A DNA stretch of 7,718 nucleotides from ASMP01 sp041484115 (GTDB lineage: Archaea > Nanobdellota > Nanobdellia > Pacearchaeales > GW2011-AR1), in NCBI GenBank assembly GCA_041484115.1, contig JBGPHA010000025.1, positions 1 through 7,718 of the forward strand. The letters run 5' to 3'. Below the pieces are notes generated by a model. The model had not been told where the DNA came from. It was given only the letters and a program-made list of their open reading frames with translations, and ran no database searches. Position numbers and translations under genes: made by a program. Below are positions 1-4,620 of the stretch, piece after piece; within the stretch, counting starts at the first letter, position 1; each line of letters starts with the position of its first letter.

Positions 1-1
1 A

Positions 2-343
2 TTTATTAGAGGGTTTTTTGATACAGATGGGTGTATTACATTTAAAACTAAAGAAGGAAAGAAATATCCTGTTGCAAATATGGGTTCAAAAAGTAAACCT
101 CTTTTGGAATCTATTTCCACCTTTTTAAAAAGTAAAGGAATTTCCTCTTATTTAGGTAAAACAATCAGGAAAGATCCACGCTTTAAAAAAGAATCAATTA
201 ACTATAAATTGGAGATAAATGGAATAAAGAATATAATGCTCTTTTATCAATTAATTGAATCTAATAATCCAAGAAATATATCAAAATATCAAGATTTTTT
301 GAATAGGATGGGAATACTGGGAGTCGAACCCAGGACAACATGA
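2..343 (+). CDS. LAGLIDADG homing endonuclease, C-terminal part (5' end outside window)
   Basis: The open frame enters from the left edge and begins with the motif FIRGFFDTDGCI, a good match to the second LAGLIDADG motif (consensus like FLRGLFDTDG). The acidic D of DTDG at the helix end is the expected metal ligand for DNA cleavage. The following about 95 residues fit the beta-rich DNA-binding half, including YKLEINGIKNIMLFYQLI and the closing SNNPRNISKYQDFL, typical of archaeal LAGLIDADG_3-type proteins. Homing endonucleases cut a long asymmetric DNA site to spread their own gene or host intron or intein; whether this one is free-standing or intron-encoded cannot be seen. The last 11 residues (MGILGVEPRTT) are encoded entirely by the antisense of the tRNA-Phe 3' half, and the stop TGA lies inside the tRNA gene, so the native stop may have been lost. 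No promoter is in the window. Confidence 0.85.
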   Translation, partial: FIRGFFDTDGCITFKTKEGKKYPVANMGSKSKPLLESISTFLKSKGISSYLGKTIRKDPRFKKESINYKLEINGIKNIMLFYQLIESNNPRNISKYQDFLNRMGILGVEPRTT

Positions 344-380
344 GCTTCAGTCATGTGCTCTCCCGCTGAGCTATATTCCC
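309..380 (-). tRNA. tRNA-Phe (anticodon GAA)
   Basis: Read on the minus strand this folds into a complete cloverleaf: acceptor GGGAATA/TATTCCC (7 bp), D stem GCTC/GAGC with a 7-nt loop carrying GG, anticodon stem CATGA/TCATG with loop CTGAAGC (anticodon GAA, Phe), a 5-nt variable region, and T stem CTGGG/CCCAG with loop TTCGACT. The discriminator base is A, as usual for tRNA-Phe. CCA is not encoded and no intron is present. A TATA box (402-411) places the transcription start within about 1 nt of the mature 5' end. The 3' half is overlapped on the other strand by the tail of the homing endonuclease frame, and rnpB lies 64 bp upstream on the same strand. Confidence 0.97.
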
Positions 381-401
381 TCAAATAAGTGGAGCTAATT
401 T

Positions 402-411
402 GCTTTTAAAT
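402..411 (-). promoter_or_regulatory. TATA box of tRNA-Phe
   Basis: The minus strand reads ATTTAAAAGC. Its T/A junction is 27 bp from the tRNA 5' end at 380, the distance expected if transcription begins at or one base before mature position 1. Inferred from position and from the identical spacing at other genes in the window. Confidence 0.7.
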
Positions 412-427
412 CTTTTACTATCATGAC

Positions 428-444
428 AGAAATTAAAATAAAAT
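428..444 (-). terminator. T-rich terminator after rnpB
   Basis: Directly after the 3' strand of helix P1 the minus strand reads ATTTTATTTTAATTTC, a U-rich tract without hairpin, the usual form of archaeal terminator. It also separates rnpB from the tRNA-Phe promoter. Confidence 0.5.
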
Positions 445-721
445 GTAAGTCAGGAATAGGCCAGCTTCTGTCAAACCCTGTAATCAGACGGTTTGTGTTA
501 ACATTCGACTAAGCCCTCATTAAGAGGTTGCACCGGTTGAGACAGCCGTTTCAGCCTAAATTAATAGGATCGTTTCTGTTCTGGAGCTTTGCCTCGCGAC
601 AATCTTCCTTTCGAAAGACAACCTTAGTATGGTGGCCGGACCTTCCTCAGAATTCAGTATTGATTTTTCCAACACTTGCCCACTTAAGAGCCGAATTCCG
701 AAAGTTAACTTCCCGACTTAC
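445..721 (-). ncRNA. rnpB: RNase P RNA (archaeal)
   Basis: This is the catalytic RNA of ribonuclease P, which removes 5' leaders from pre-tRNAs. On the minus strand the ends form a 10-bp helix P1 (712-721 with 445-454; GTAAGTCGGG with CCTGACTTAC, one G-U pair). The universally conserved CR-I/P4 strand GAGGAAGGTCCGGCC lies at 635-649, 72 nt from the 5' end, and its partner CR-V, GACAGAAG followed by CTGGCCTATT, lies at 456-472 near the 3' end. Between them are segments like archaeal CR-II/CR-III (GAAACGG and GGTGCAA). The length of about 277 nt fits a compact archaeal RNase P RNA. A TATA box exactly 26 bp upstream of the first P1 base supports the 5' end. Open frames across this region are incidental. 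The protein subunits are not in the window. Confidence 0.93.
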
Positions 722-741
722 AAAAATACAGAGAAATGAGA

Positions 742-751
742 GTTTTTAAGT
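742..751 (-). promoter_or_regulatory. TATA box of rnpB
   Basis: The minus strand reads ACTTAAAAAC. The T/A junction is 26 bp from position 721, the first base of helix P1, so the RNA is predicted to start at its mature end. The box overlaps the last codons of the upstream 83-aa gene. Confidence 0.7.
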
Positions 752-997
752 TTTACTCAAAAAATCAAGAATCAAACCATCTACCCCATTATCTATGGAA
801 TTTTTATTTCTTTCATACAAAAAAGTATCCCCTTCATCTCTACGACACCCTAAATTTGGACTTAAATTTCTTAAAACCTTAAGTGCTATAATTTCTTTAT
901 TAGTCAATTCTTCATAAGAAACAACTTCTACTCTTAGGCTACATTTAGTGCTATAATAAGCCCCAGTCATTCCGACCATCGGCTTCATAGGCTCCAT
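746..997 (-). CDS. hypothetical protein, 83 aa
   Basis: I do not recognise this family. It is a soluble, mixed-charge protein with a Met-rich start (MEPMKPMVGMTG), then CSLRVEVVSYEELTNKEIIALKVLRNL, which suggests a beta strand followed by a helix, and a charged second half (CRRDEGDTFLYERN) ending in a hydrophobic GLILDFL segment. Two cysteines (C19, C51) are present, with no clear zinc motif. The first ATG is preferred because a TATA-like tract (1016-1027) lies 24 bp upstream, compatible with a leaderless mRNA; downstream Met codons 4, 7 and 10 are alternatives. The stop codon lies inside the rnpB promoter, so the two transcription units abut. Support for translation is only the promoter and the open frame. 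Confidence 0.55.
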   Translation of the reverse strand: MEPMKPMVGMTGAYYSTKCSLRVEVVSYEELTNKEIIALKVLRNLSPNLGCRRDEGDTFLYERNKNSIDNGVDGLILDFLSKT

Positions 998-1015
998 AAA
1001 ATTCCAAGAAGAGAT

Positions 1016-1027
1016 CTATTTAAAAAT
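1016..1027 (-). promoter_or_regulatory. TATA box of the 83-aa protein gene
   Basis: The minus strand reads ATTTTTAAATAG, 24 bp from the ATG at 997. This is slightly shorter than the 26 bp seen at most leaderless genes here. Confidence 0.5.
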
Positions 1028-1071
1028 ATATCATAATACTCCTTGAAACAGAATTTCAGAAAATTAGTTAG

Positions 1072-1080
1072 CTTTTTATA
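1072..1080 (+). promoter_or_regulatory. TATA box of the DUF378 gene
   Basis: CTTTTTATA lies 57-63 bp before the ATG. A start about 26 bp downstream (near 1104) would give a leader of roughly 31 nt that contains the strong Shine-Dalgarno sequence. Confidence 0.5.
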
Positions 1081-1122
1081 CTATAAAACTTTATTAGTAA
1101 TATTAATTAAAAGAGGAAAAAG

Positions 1123-1129
1123 GGAGGTG
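1123..1129 (+). promoter_or_regulatory. Shine-Dalgarno of the DUF378 gene
   Basis: GGAGGTG is a perfect match to the archaeal 16S 3' tail, 5 nt before the ATG. It fixes the start codon and is notable because most genes in this window are leaderless. Confidence 0.8.
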
Positions 1130-1134
1130 TAAAA

Positions 1135-1326
1135 ATGAAAATGAGCGCTCTCGACTGGGTTAGTTTTGTCCTGCTAGTTGTAGGAGGACTTAACTGGGGT
1201 CTTTTAGGATTCTTCAGTTTCAACCTGGTAGAGTCACTTTTCGGTACAGGAATGTTCACCAGCATCATTTATGATTTGGTGGGATTATCTACATTGTGGA
1301 CCGTTTGGAAGATGGCTAAGATGTAA
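1135..1326 (+). CDS. DUF378 family small membrane protein
   Basis: A 63-aa protein of the DUF378 (YuzA-like) family, a short two-helix membrane protein of unknown function found in bacteria and archaea. The diagnostic core LDWVSFVLLVVGGLNWGLLGFF covers residues 6-27 and includes the family's GGLNWGL turn. A short loop FNLVESLFG follows, then a second membrane segment with the conserved YDLVGLSTLW at about residues 46-55. Length and motif order are normal for the family, so the gene is intact. It is a single-gene transcript with its own TATA box and strong SD, followed by T-rich DNA, and it converges on the RRM gene. The molecular role is unknown. Confidence 0.92.
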   Translation: MKMSALDWVSFVLLVVGGLNWGLLGFFSFNLVESLFGTGMFTSIIYDLVGLSTLWTVWKMAKM

Positions 1327-1337
1327 ATCAAAGCCTC

Positions 1338-1377
1338 TTTATTCTTTCTTTTTTTAATTTTATTTCTGCTTTTTTAT
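1338..1377 (+). terminator. T-rich terminator after the DUF378 gene
   Basis: Several T runs, including TTTTTTT at 1349-1355 and TTTTTT at 1370-1375, begin about 12 nt after the stop codon with no obvious hairpin. This is typical of archaeal termination. The convergent spacer 1327-1485 holds nothing else I can identify. Confidence 0.5.
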
Positions 1378-1424
1378 ATTATTTTAGAAATGTAGTTACA
1401 ACTATACAATTCAAAATATATAAT

Positions 1425-1466
1425 AAAAAAATATATTAAAAAGATAAGTAAAAAATTAAAAAAATT
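1425..1466 (-). terminator. T-rich terminator after the RRM gene
   Basis: On the minus strand this stretch is a series of T runs starting about 20 nt beyond the RRM stop codon. It is A/T-rich on both strands, so it may serve either convergent gene. Confidence 0.4.
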
Positions 1467-1485
1467 TGTGGGTTTCTACAGAAGA

Positions 1486-1830
1486 TTAAAACCTGCCTCT
1501 GTGTTGTCCGCCACCGCCGAAATCTCTTCTGCCACCACCACCGCCAAATCCTCTTCCACCTCCACCTTCTCTTCTTGGCGGTCTATCTTCCATTGGCCTT
1601 GCTTCATTAACTTTCAGAGCCCTGCCGTCAACTTCTTTCTCATTCATTTCTTTTATTGCCTTATTTGCAGCAGCGTCATCTGAAAAAGTAACGAAACCGA
1701 ATCCTTTCGATCTGCCTGAATATTTGTCTTTTATGATTACAGCTTCTTCTACATCCCCGAATTTGGAGAAAATTTCTCTAAGCTTTTCATCGTCTATATT
1801 AAAAGACAAATTTCCTACGTAAATTTTCAT
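1486..1830 (-). CDS. RRM-domain glycine-rich RNA-binding protein
   Basis: A 114-aa protein with one RNA recognition motif (RRM) and a glycine/arginine tail. RNP2 is IYVGNL at residues 3-8 and RNP1 is KGFGFVTF at 42-49, with the aromatic residues that stack on RNA bases present. Helix 1 (DDEKLREIFSKFG) and helix 2 (AAANKAIKEMN) are in order, so the fold is complete by about residue 78. Residues 82-114 are Arg/Gly-rich, like RGG tails. The layout resembles cyanobacterial Rbp and plant GRP proteins, which bind single-stranded RNA and are often cold-induced; the same role here is inference. The ATG is supported by an AAGGAGG SD. The transcript has an unusually long leader of about 87 nt with a stable-looking hairpin just before the SD. 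Confidence 0.95.
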   Translation of the reverse strand: MKIYVGNLSFNIDDEKLREIFSKFGDVEEAVIIKDKYSGRSKGFGFVTFSDDAAANKAIKEMNEKEVDGRALKVNEARPMEDRPPRREGGGGRGFGGGGGRRDFGGGGQHRGRF

Positions 1831-1840
1831 TATGCTATAT

Positions 1841-1847
1841 CCTCCTT
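1841..1847 (-). promoter_or_regulatory. Shine-Dalgarno of the RRM gene
   Basis: On the minus strand TAAGGAGG ends 10 nt before the ATG at 1830. It is a strong match in a region where most mRNAs look leaderless, and it lies about 10 nt after the leader hairpin. Confidence 0.75.
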
Positions 1848-1857
1848 ACACTCATAT

Positions 1858-1892
1858 ATTGTTTTTTAGAACTAGTTCAAACCGAAAACAAT
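1858..1892 (-). promoter_or_regulatory. Hairpin in the RRM mRNA leader
   Basis: On the minus strand ATTGTTTT (1885-1892) pairs perfectly with AAAACAAT (1858-1865). Inside it, after a CGG bulge, lie two further pairs, a U-U mismatch and GAA/TTC closing a CTAG loop. The centre GAACTAGTTC (1869-1878) is also a perfect 10-bp DNA palindrome. The stem is A/U-rich and sits 10 nt upstream of the SD, so a temperature- or protein-sensitive leader element, or a dimeric operator, is possible (inference). Confidence 0.55.
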
Positions 1893-1937
1893 CGAATTTC
1901 CCTACTTCTAACATTACGAAAATAGGTAGAAATCAGG

Positions 1938-1947
1938 GTTTTTAAGT
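1938..1947 (-). promoter_or_regulatory. TATA box of the RRM gene
   Basis: The minus strand reads ACTTAAAAAC, the same decamer as the rnpB box at 742-751. A start 26 bp downstream falls at 1917 and gives an 87-nt leader. Confidence 0.6.
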
Positions 1948-1964
1948 TTTGTTATTCTGAAATT

Positions 1965-2270
1965 TTAATCTAATGCTTTTCGGCACCTTGCCTCTAATCC
2001 ACCCAATTCATAATCAGAAAGTCCATAATCTTCTGGAAACCTAACAAGTGTTTCCCTGACTTTTTTAGGGATTGTGGTTTTTATGGTTCTTATGTTATCC
2101 AATAAGTTTTTAGCACTGTATATTTTACTATCCCTCAAAGGAGCAGATTCAAAAGCCCTTCTAGAACGATCAAAATTATAGGCTGCTGTTAAGATTTCAG
2201 ACATTCTTTTCATATTAACATATCTGGGATTTCTATGTGCATCATATAGTGTAGGAGGAACTGTAACCAT
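1965..2270 (-). CDS. hypothetical protein, 101 aa (paralogue of the 107-aa protein at 7050-7373)
   Basis: I do not recognise the family, but it recurs in this window. It shares with the 107-aa protein an N-terminal LYD, the motif RRxFE (37-41), LLDxIRxI (56-63), IP (67-68), FP (78-79) and a closing LSDxELxxLExxCRxxL (84-100). The pattern of charged and aliphatic residues suggests a soluble, mostly helical protein with no membrane segment. The ATG is chosen because a TATA box (2290-2300) lies exactly 26 bp upstream, so the mRNA is probably leaderless. It is a single-gene unit between the RRM gene and the MORN-like gene. Conservation of the paired motifs argues that it is a real protein; no function can be assigned. 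Confidence 0.75.
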   Translation of the reverse strand: MVTVPPTLYDAHRNPRYVNMKRMSEILTAAYNFDRSRRAFESAPLRDSKIYSAKNLLDNIRTIKTTIPKKVRETLVRFPEDYGLSDYELGGLEARCRKALD

Positions 2271-2289
2271 TATACCACGAAAAGAAATC

Positions 2290-2300
2290 TCTTTTTAAGA
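2290..2300 (-). promoter_or_regulatory. TATA box of the 101-aa protein gene
   Basis: The minus strand reads TCTTAAAAAGA, with the T/A junction 26 bp from the ATG at 2270. A leaderless transcript is predicted. Confidence 0.65.
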
Positions 2301-2323
2301 ATTATTGTTTTTCAATATATCTA

Positions 2324-2542
2324 CTATTTTATTTTCATAACCGTTACTTTAACAATACGGCCTTTCTTGTCATATGTGGTCCATTTTCCTGTCTGCTTGC
2401 CATTTTCAAAATAACCAGAACGCATCTTGCTTCCCTTTTTCCTAAACCAAACCCAGAATCCATCCATCTTTTTTCCTAACATTTGCCCTTTGGCCCAGAC
2501 AGTTCCATCTTTGTGATAATGTGTGTATTTTTTTGCTTTCAT
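2324..2542 (-). CDS. MORN-type repeat protein, YwqK-like
   Basis: A 72-aa protein made of about three short beta-hairpin repeats of 22-24 residues: YHKDGTVWAKGQMLGKKMDGFW (9-30), VWFRKKGSKMRSGYFENGKQTGKW (31-54) and TTYDKKGRIVKVT (55-67). The recurring pattern is an aromatic, xDG or xKG, then a hydrophobic-K/R-G core and DGxW or TGKW. This is the MORN_2 signature, and such small proteins are often annotated as YwqK family antitoxin in bacteria; antitoxin activity is not shown for this type and no toxin partner is adjacent. No signal peptide is seen. A TATA-like box at 2568-2577 predicts a very short leader of about 6 nt. Its closest relatives are likely bacterial, so lateral transfer is plausible. 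Confidence 0.85.
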   Translation of the reverse strand: MKAKKYTHYHKDGTVWAKGQMLGKKMDGFWVWFRKKGSKMRSGYFENGKQTGKWTTYDKKGRIVKVTVMKIK

Positions 2543-2567
2543 CTCTCTATTCTATTGCAGCAGCTCT

Positions 2568-2577
2568 AATTTTTAAC
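2568..2577 (-). promoter_or_regulatory. TATA box of the MORN/YwqK-like gene
   Basis: The minus strand reads TGTTAAAAAT, 32 bp from the ATG at 2542, giving a predicted leader of about 6 nt. Confidence 0.5.
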
Positions 2578-2605
2578 ACTTTACTTTTCGAATAGTATAG
2601 AATTC

Positions 2606-2863
2606 TTACAATCCCAACAACTTGTAAACAACAAATGCAGGCCAGGCAATTGCTTTCAGAACTCCAAGAACGCCTTGCCAGAAACCAGTTGAAGTCTGCA
2701 AGTAATAGATTGCAGCCCCTATGAACCCAAGGCCATAGATCCCACCAGCTCCTCTACTTCTGTGCCAGTACCAAGGACCATGATTATGTCCATGTTCATT
2801 CCACTTCCAATTCTTTCCGTCTGCCTTTATATTTATCTCAACTTTTTTATTTCTTTTTGGCAT
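2606..2863 (-). CDS. small His-rich membrane protein, 85 aa
   Basis: The family is not firmly recognised. The N-terminus is basic and hydrophilic (residues 1-23). A histidine/tryptophan cluster follows, with H24, H26, H28, W31, W33 and H34, a possible metal-binding or interfacial segment. Two hydrophobic stretches come next: about 41-56 (GIYGLGFIGAAIYYLQ) and 63-83 (QGVLGVLKAIAWPAFVVYKLL), consistent with a two-helix inner membrane protein whose polar N-terminus probably stays in the cytoplasm. A GAGG element lies a few bases before the ATG, and a TATA box at 2904-2913 predicts a leader of about 20 nt. That TATA box lies within the last codons of the broken AHSA1 gene. Any role in metal handling is speculation. 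Confidence 0.75.
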   Translation of the reverse strand: MPKRNKKVEINIKADGKNWKWNEHGHNHGPWYWHRSRGAGGIYGLGFIGAAIYYLQTSTGFWQGVLGVLKAIAWPAFVVYKLLGL

Positions 2864-2899
2864 TTTTTCCTCTTTTTACTAAATCATAAAGTCCAACTA

Positions 2900-3376
2900 T
2901 TATGTTTTTAAGGTTTTTGGGATATTTAAGCGTTTTGCGTCATTTTTTTCCAATAATTTCTTCAAACCTTCAAGAACCATCTTCCAATTCTTTTCATTAT
3001 GTTCTCTCTCTTGTTCCGTTTTGTTGTTGTCTTGAGTTAATGAGATATTTGTCTTTCCGCCATTATCTAAAAGTTCAATAGTGACTACGTGATAATTTTC
3101 GGGTGCATCTGGCTCACCTGTAAGCGGACTAAAATGACTATATTATAGAATTTTTTCTTCTTCTATCTTTAGAATTTTACCTTTGTCCCTATATCTCTTT
3201 CCTTGCCATTCACCTTCCCAAAAAATTGAACTGCCTTCTTTCCAATTTGAAATTGCGTTTGTACCGAACATATACTTTTTTATTTCCTCGGGGTTCACGA
3301 GAGCATCCCATACCTTTGAGATTGAAGCATTAATCGTGGTTGACTCTTTTGCGATTATTTTTTGGTTTGTTTTCAT
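2900..3376 (-). pseudogene. AHSA1/SRPBCC-family protein gene interrupted by an in-frame TAA
   Basis: The first 77 codons encode the N-terminal part of an AHSA1-type SRPBCC protein: a basic start, ITASISKVWDAL-like strand and helix (here TTINASISKVWDALVNPEEIKKYM), GTNAISNWKEGSSIFWEGEWQGKRYRDKGKILKIEEEKIL. Codon 78 is TAA (3143-3145). The same frame then continues without any other break as YSHFSPLTGEPDAPENYHVVTIELL and on to the C-terminal helix NWKMVLEGLKKLLEK, ending at a TAA at 2900-2902. Together the two parts have normal family length (about 158 codons). AHSA1-like proteins form a helix-grip cavity that binds hydrophobic ligands or partner proteins; without the C-terminal helix the product should not fold. 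The start overlaps the upstream PhnB-like gene by ATGA. A single base change (from CAA, AAA or GAA) would explain the stop, so loss is recent or the base is a sequencing error. Confidence 0.85.
2904..2913 (-). promoter_or_regulatory. TATA box of the 85-aa membrane protein gene
   Basis: The minus strand reads CCTTAAAAAC. A start 26 bp downstream (2883) gives a 20-nt leader with a GAGG element. The box lies inside the 3' end of the AHSA1 frame. Confidence 0.5.
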
Positions 3377-3825
3377 TTTCCTTCATAAGCCTGCTCCAAA
3401 GTCTTTATATCAATTTTTTTCATTTGAAGCATTGCTTGCATGACTCTACCTGATTTATCCTTGCCAAGAAGTTCGTTTAAAGCAGTTGGGACAATTTGCC
3501 ATGACAATCCAAAATTATCCTTTAACCACCCACATTGGCTTTCTTCTCCACCATGAGAAGCAAGTTTATTCCAATAATGGTCCACCTCTTCCTGATTTTT
3601 ACAGCTAACAAAGAATGACACAGCTTCTGTAAACTTGAAATTTGGTCCGCCATTTAATGCATAAAACTGTTGCCCTTCAAGATCAAAACTAACCCACATT
3701 GCTTTGCCGCCTTGACCTGGAGTAATATGGGTAATCTTTGAATTTGGAAAAATTGAAACGTAAAATTTAGCAGCTTCTTCTGCCTGATTGTCAAACCATA
3801 AAAAGGGGGTTATTTTTTGTGTCAT
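3373..3825 (-). CDS. VOC family protein, PhnB / 3-dmu-9_3-mt type
   Basis: A 150-aa protein with the full signature of the PhnB-like vicinal oxygen chelate group (Pfam 3-dmu-9_3-mt): ITPFLWFDNQAEEAAKFYVSIFPNSKI (5-31), FDLEGQQFYALNGGPNFKFTEAVSFFVSC (47-75), a helix EEVDHYWNKLASHGGEESQCGWLKDNFGLSWQIVP (79-113) and the C-terminal VMQAMLQMKKIDIKTLEQAY (128-147). Length and order are normal and nothing is missing. Despite the name, members are not shown to be methyltransferases; the substrate is unknown. The gene is fourth in a five-gene minus-strand operon. Its ATG overlaps the stop of the DUF1801 gene (ATGA, 3822-3825) and its stop overlaps the AHSA1 start in the same way, which implies translational coupling. 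Confidence 0.93.
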   Translation of the reverse strand: MTQKITPFLWFDNQAEEAAKFYVSIFPNSKITHITPGQGGKAMWVSFDLEGQQFYALNGGPNFKFTEAVSFFVSCKNQEEVDHYWNKLASHGGEESQCGWLKDNFGLSWQIVPTALNELLGKDKSGRVMQAMLQMKKIDIKTLEQAYEGK

Positions 3826-4193
3826 TTTATTTTTCTTCTTTTCAAATTTTCCTTTACTCTATACTTAACTATTTTTTTCACCAGTCCAAATGGAATCGGC
3901 TTATTCATTGGAAACTTAACAGAACCTTTGCCTCCTATGTAAGGAGAGAGTTCTTTCTTGAATGATTTAATTCCTGAAGGCGCAGGATAAAATCCGATAT
4001 GATTTTTGAAAGCTGCAAAATGTACTAAATTCTTACCGTTTAGTTTGAATGTTGGTATTTGATAACTGATCGCTTCTGTAGCTTTAGGTGCCGATTTTTG
4101 TATTGTATGCCTTATTTTTTTGAGAATACTTTGAACATTCCTAGGAAAAGTTTTGATATATGAGTCTATAGTTTTGAATTTTTTACTTTTCAT
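3822..4193 (-). CDS. DUF1801 (YdhG-like) protein
   Basis: A 123-aa DUF1801 domain protein. The family signature is nearly complete: IDSYIKTFPRNVQSILKKIRHTIQKSAPKATEAISYQIPTFKLNGKNLVHFAAFKNHIGFYP (9-70), followed by SGIKSFKKELSPYIGGKGSVKFPMNKPIPFGLVKKIVKYRVKENL (73-117). The highly conserved ISYQxPTF and HFAAFKNHIGFYP segments are intact. The function is unknown; the fold is a small alpha/beta domain found mostly in bacteria, cytoplasmic, often beside VOC, AHSA1 and DinB genes. The C-terminus is very basic (RRKIK). It starts 9 nt after the upstream VOC gene and overlaps the next one by 4 nt, so it is translated within one operon mRNA. Confidence 0.92.
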   Translation of the reverse strand: MKSKKFKTIDSYIKTFPRNVQSILKKIRHTIQKSAPKATEAISYQIPTFKLNGKNLVHFAAFKNHIGFYPAPSGIKSFKKELSPYIGGKGSVKFPMNKPIPFGLVKKIVKYRVKENLKRRKIK

Positions 4194-4202
4194 CTCTATT
4201 TT

Positions 4203-4619
4203 TTACATTCCCATAGGCTGAATCATACTAACTCTGTTTCCTTCTGTGTCCACAAATGCAATATAGAGTCCAACACCAGGAATATCGTCTGGCTCTCCAA
4301 GTTTCTGACCGCCAACTATCCTACCTCCAGATTCTTCAACCTTTTTCATTGCTTCTCTAATATTGTCAACTGCAATAACTACACCTGTATGTTGGTTTAC
4401 CTTTGTTCTCTTGAAAAAGCCTCCATTTATTCTTCCAGGCATTTTTGGAAACTTAGTAACAGGATCTCTTTCTGTTGTATTAACTACAACATAATCTCCC
4501 ATTTCAGGACCCAACGTCTCTAGATCCCAACCGAAAGCTTTTGCATAGAATTCAATCATACGGTTTCTTTCTTCATATGGCATTTCAAAGTGAACTACAG
4601 GATCCATTTTTTTGTTCAT
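4203..4619 (-). CDS. VOC family (glyoxalase/bleomycin-resistance fold) protein
   Basis: A 138-aa single VOC protein made of two beta-alpha-beta-beta-beta modules. Residues 6-30 (DPVVHFEMPYEERNRMIEFYAKAFGW) and 76-101 (QHTGVVIAVDNIREAMKKVEESGGRI) start the two halves, with the usual histidines H10 and H77 at metal-ligand positions. The end, GLYIAFVDTEGNRVSMIQP, carries Q at the place where catalytic relatives have E, so metal binding may be altered (inference). The substrate is unknown. The start at 4619 is chosen because it lies one base after the upstream stop and an AGGGTG element is 10 nt before it; a longer frame back to 4694 would run 74 nt into the preceding gene. It is second gene of the operon. 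Confidence 0.88.
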   Translation of the reverse strand: MNKKMDPVVHFEMPYEERNRMIEFYAKAFGWDLETLGPEMGDYVVVNTTERDPVTKFPKMPGRINGGFFKRTKVNQHTGVVIAVDNIREAMKKVEESGGRIVGGQKLGEPDDIPGVGLYIAFVDTEGNRVSMIQPMGM

Positions 4620-4620
4620 T

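Noticed and set aside
528..749. 73-codon open frame on the + strand
   Set aside because: It lies across RNase P RNA on the opposite strand, has no promoter or SD and no family resemblance.
1495..1565. Short-period DNA repeat in the glycine-rich region
   Set aside because: It comes from repeated Gly and Arg codons in the RRM tail; there is no spacer-repeat order as in CRISPR.
1468..1683. 71-codon open frame on the + strand, Ser/Thr-rich
   Set aside because: It is the antisense of the RRM gene, and its composition follows from the opposite glycine/arginine codons.
3143..3145. Recoding of the AHSA1 internal stop
   Set aside because: Known archaeal recoding uses UAG (pyrrolysine) or UGA (selenocysteine), not UAA, so a nonsense mutation or base error is simpler.
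3183..3443. 86-codon open frame on the + strand
   Set aside because: Antisense to the AHSA1 and PhnB-like genes, which have clear family signatures.
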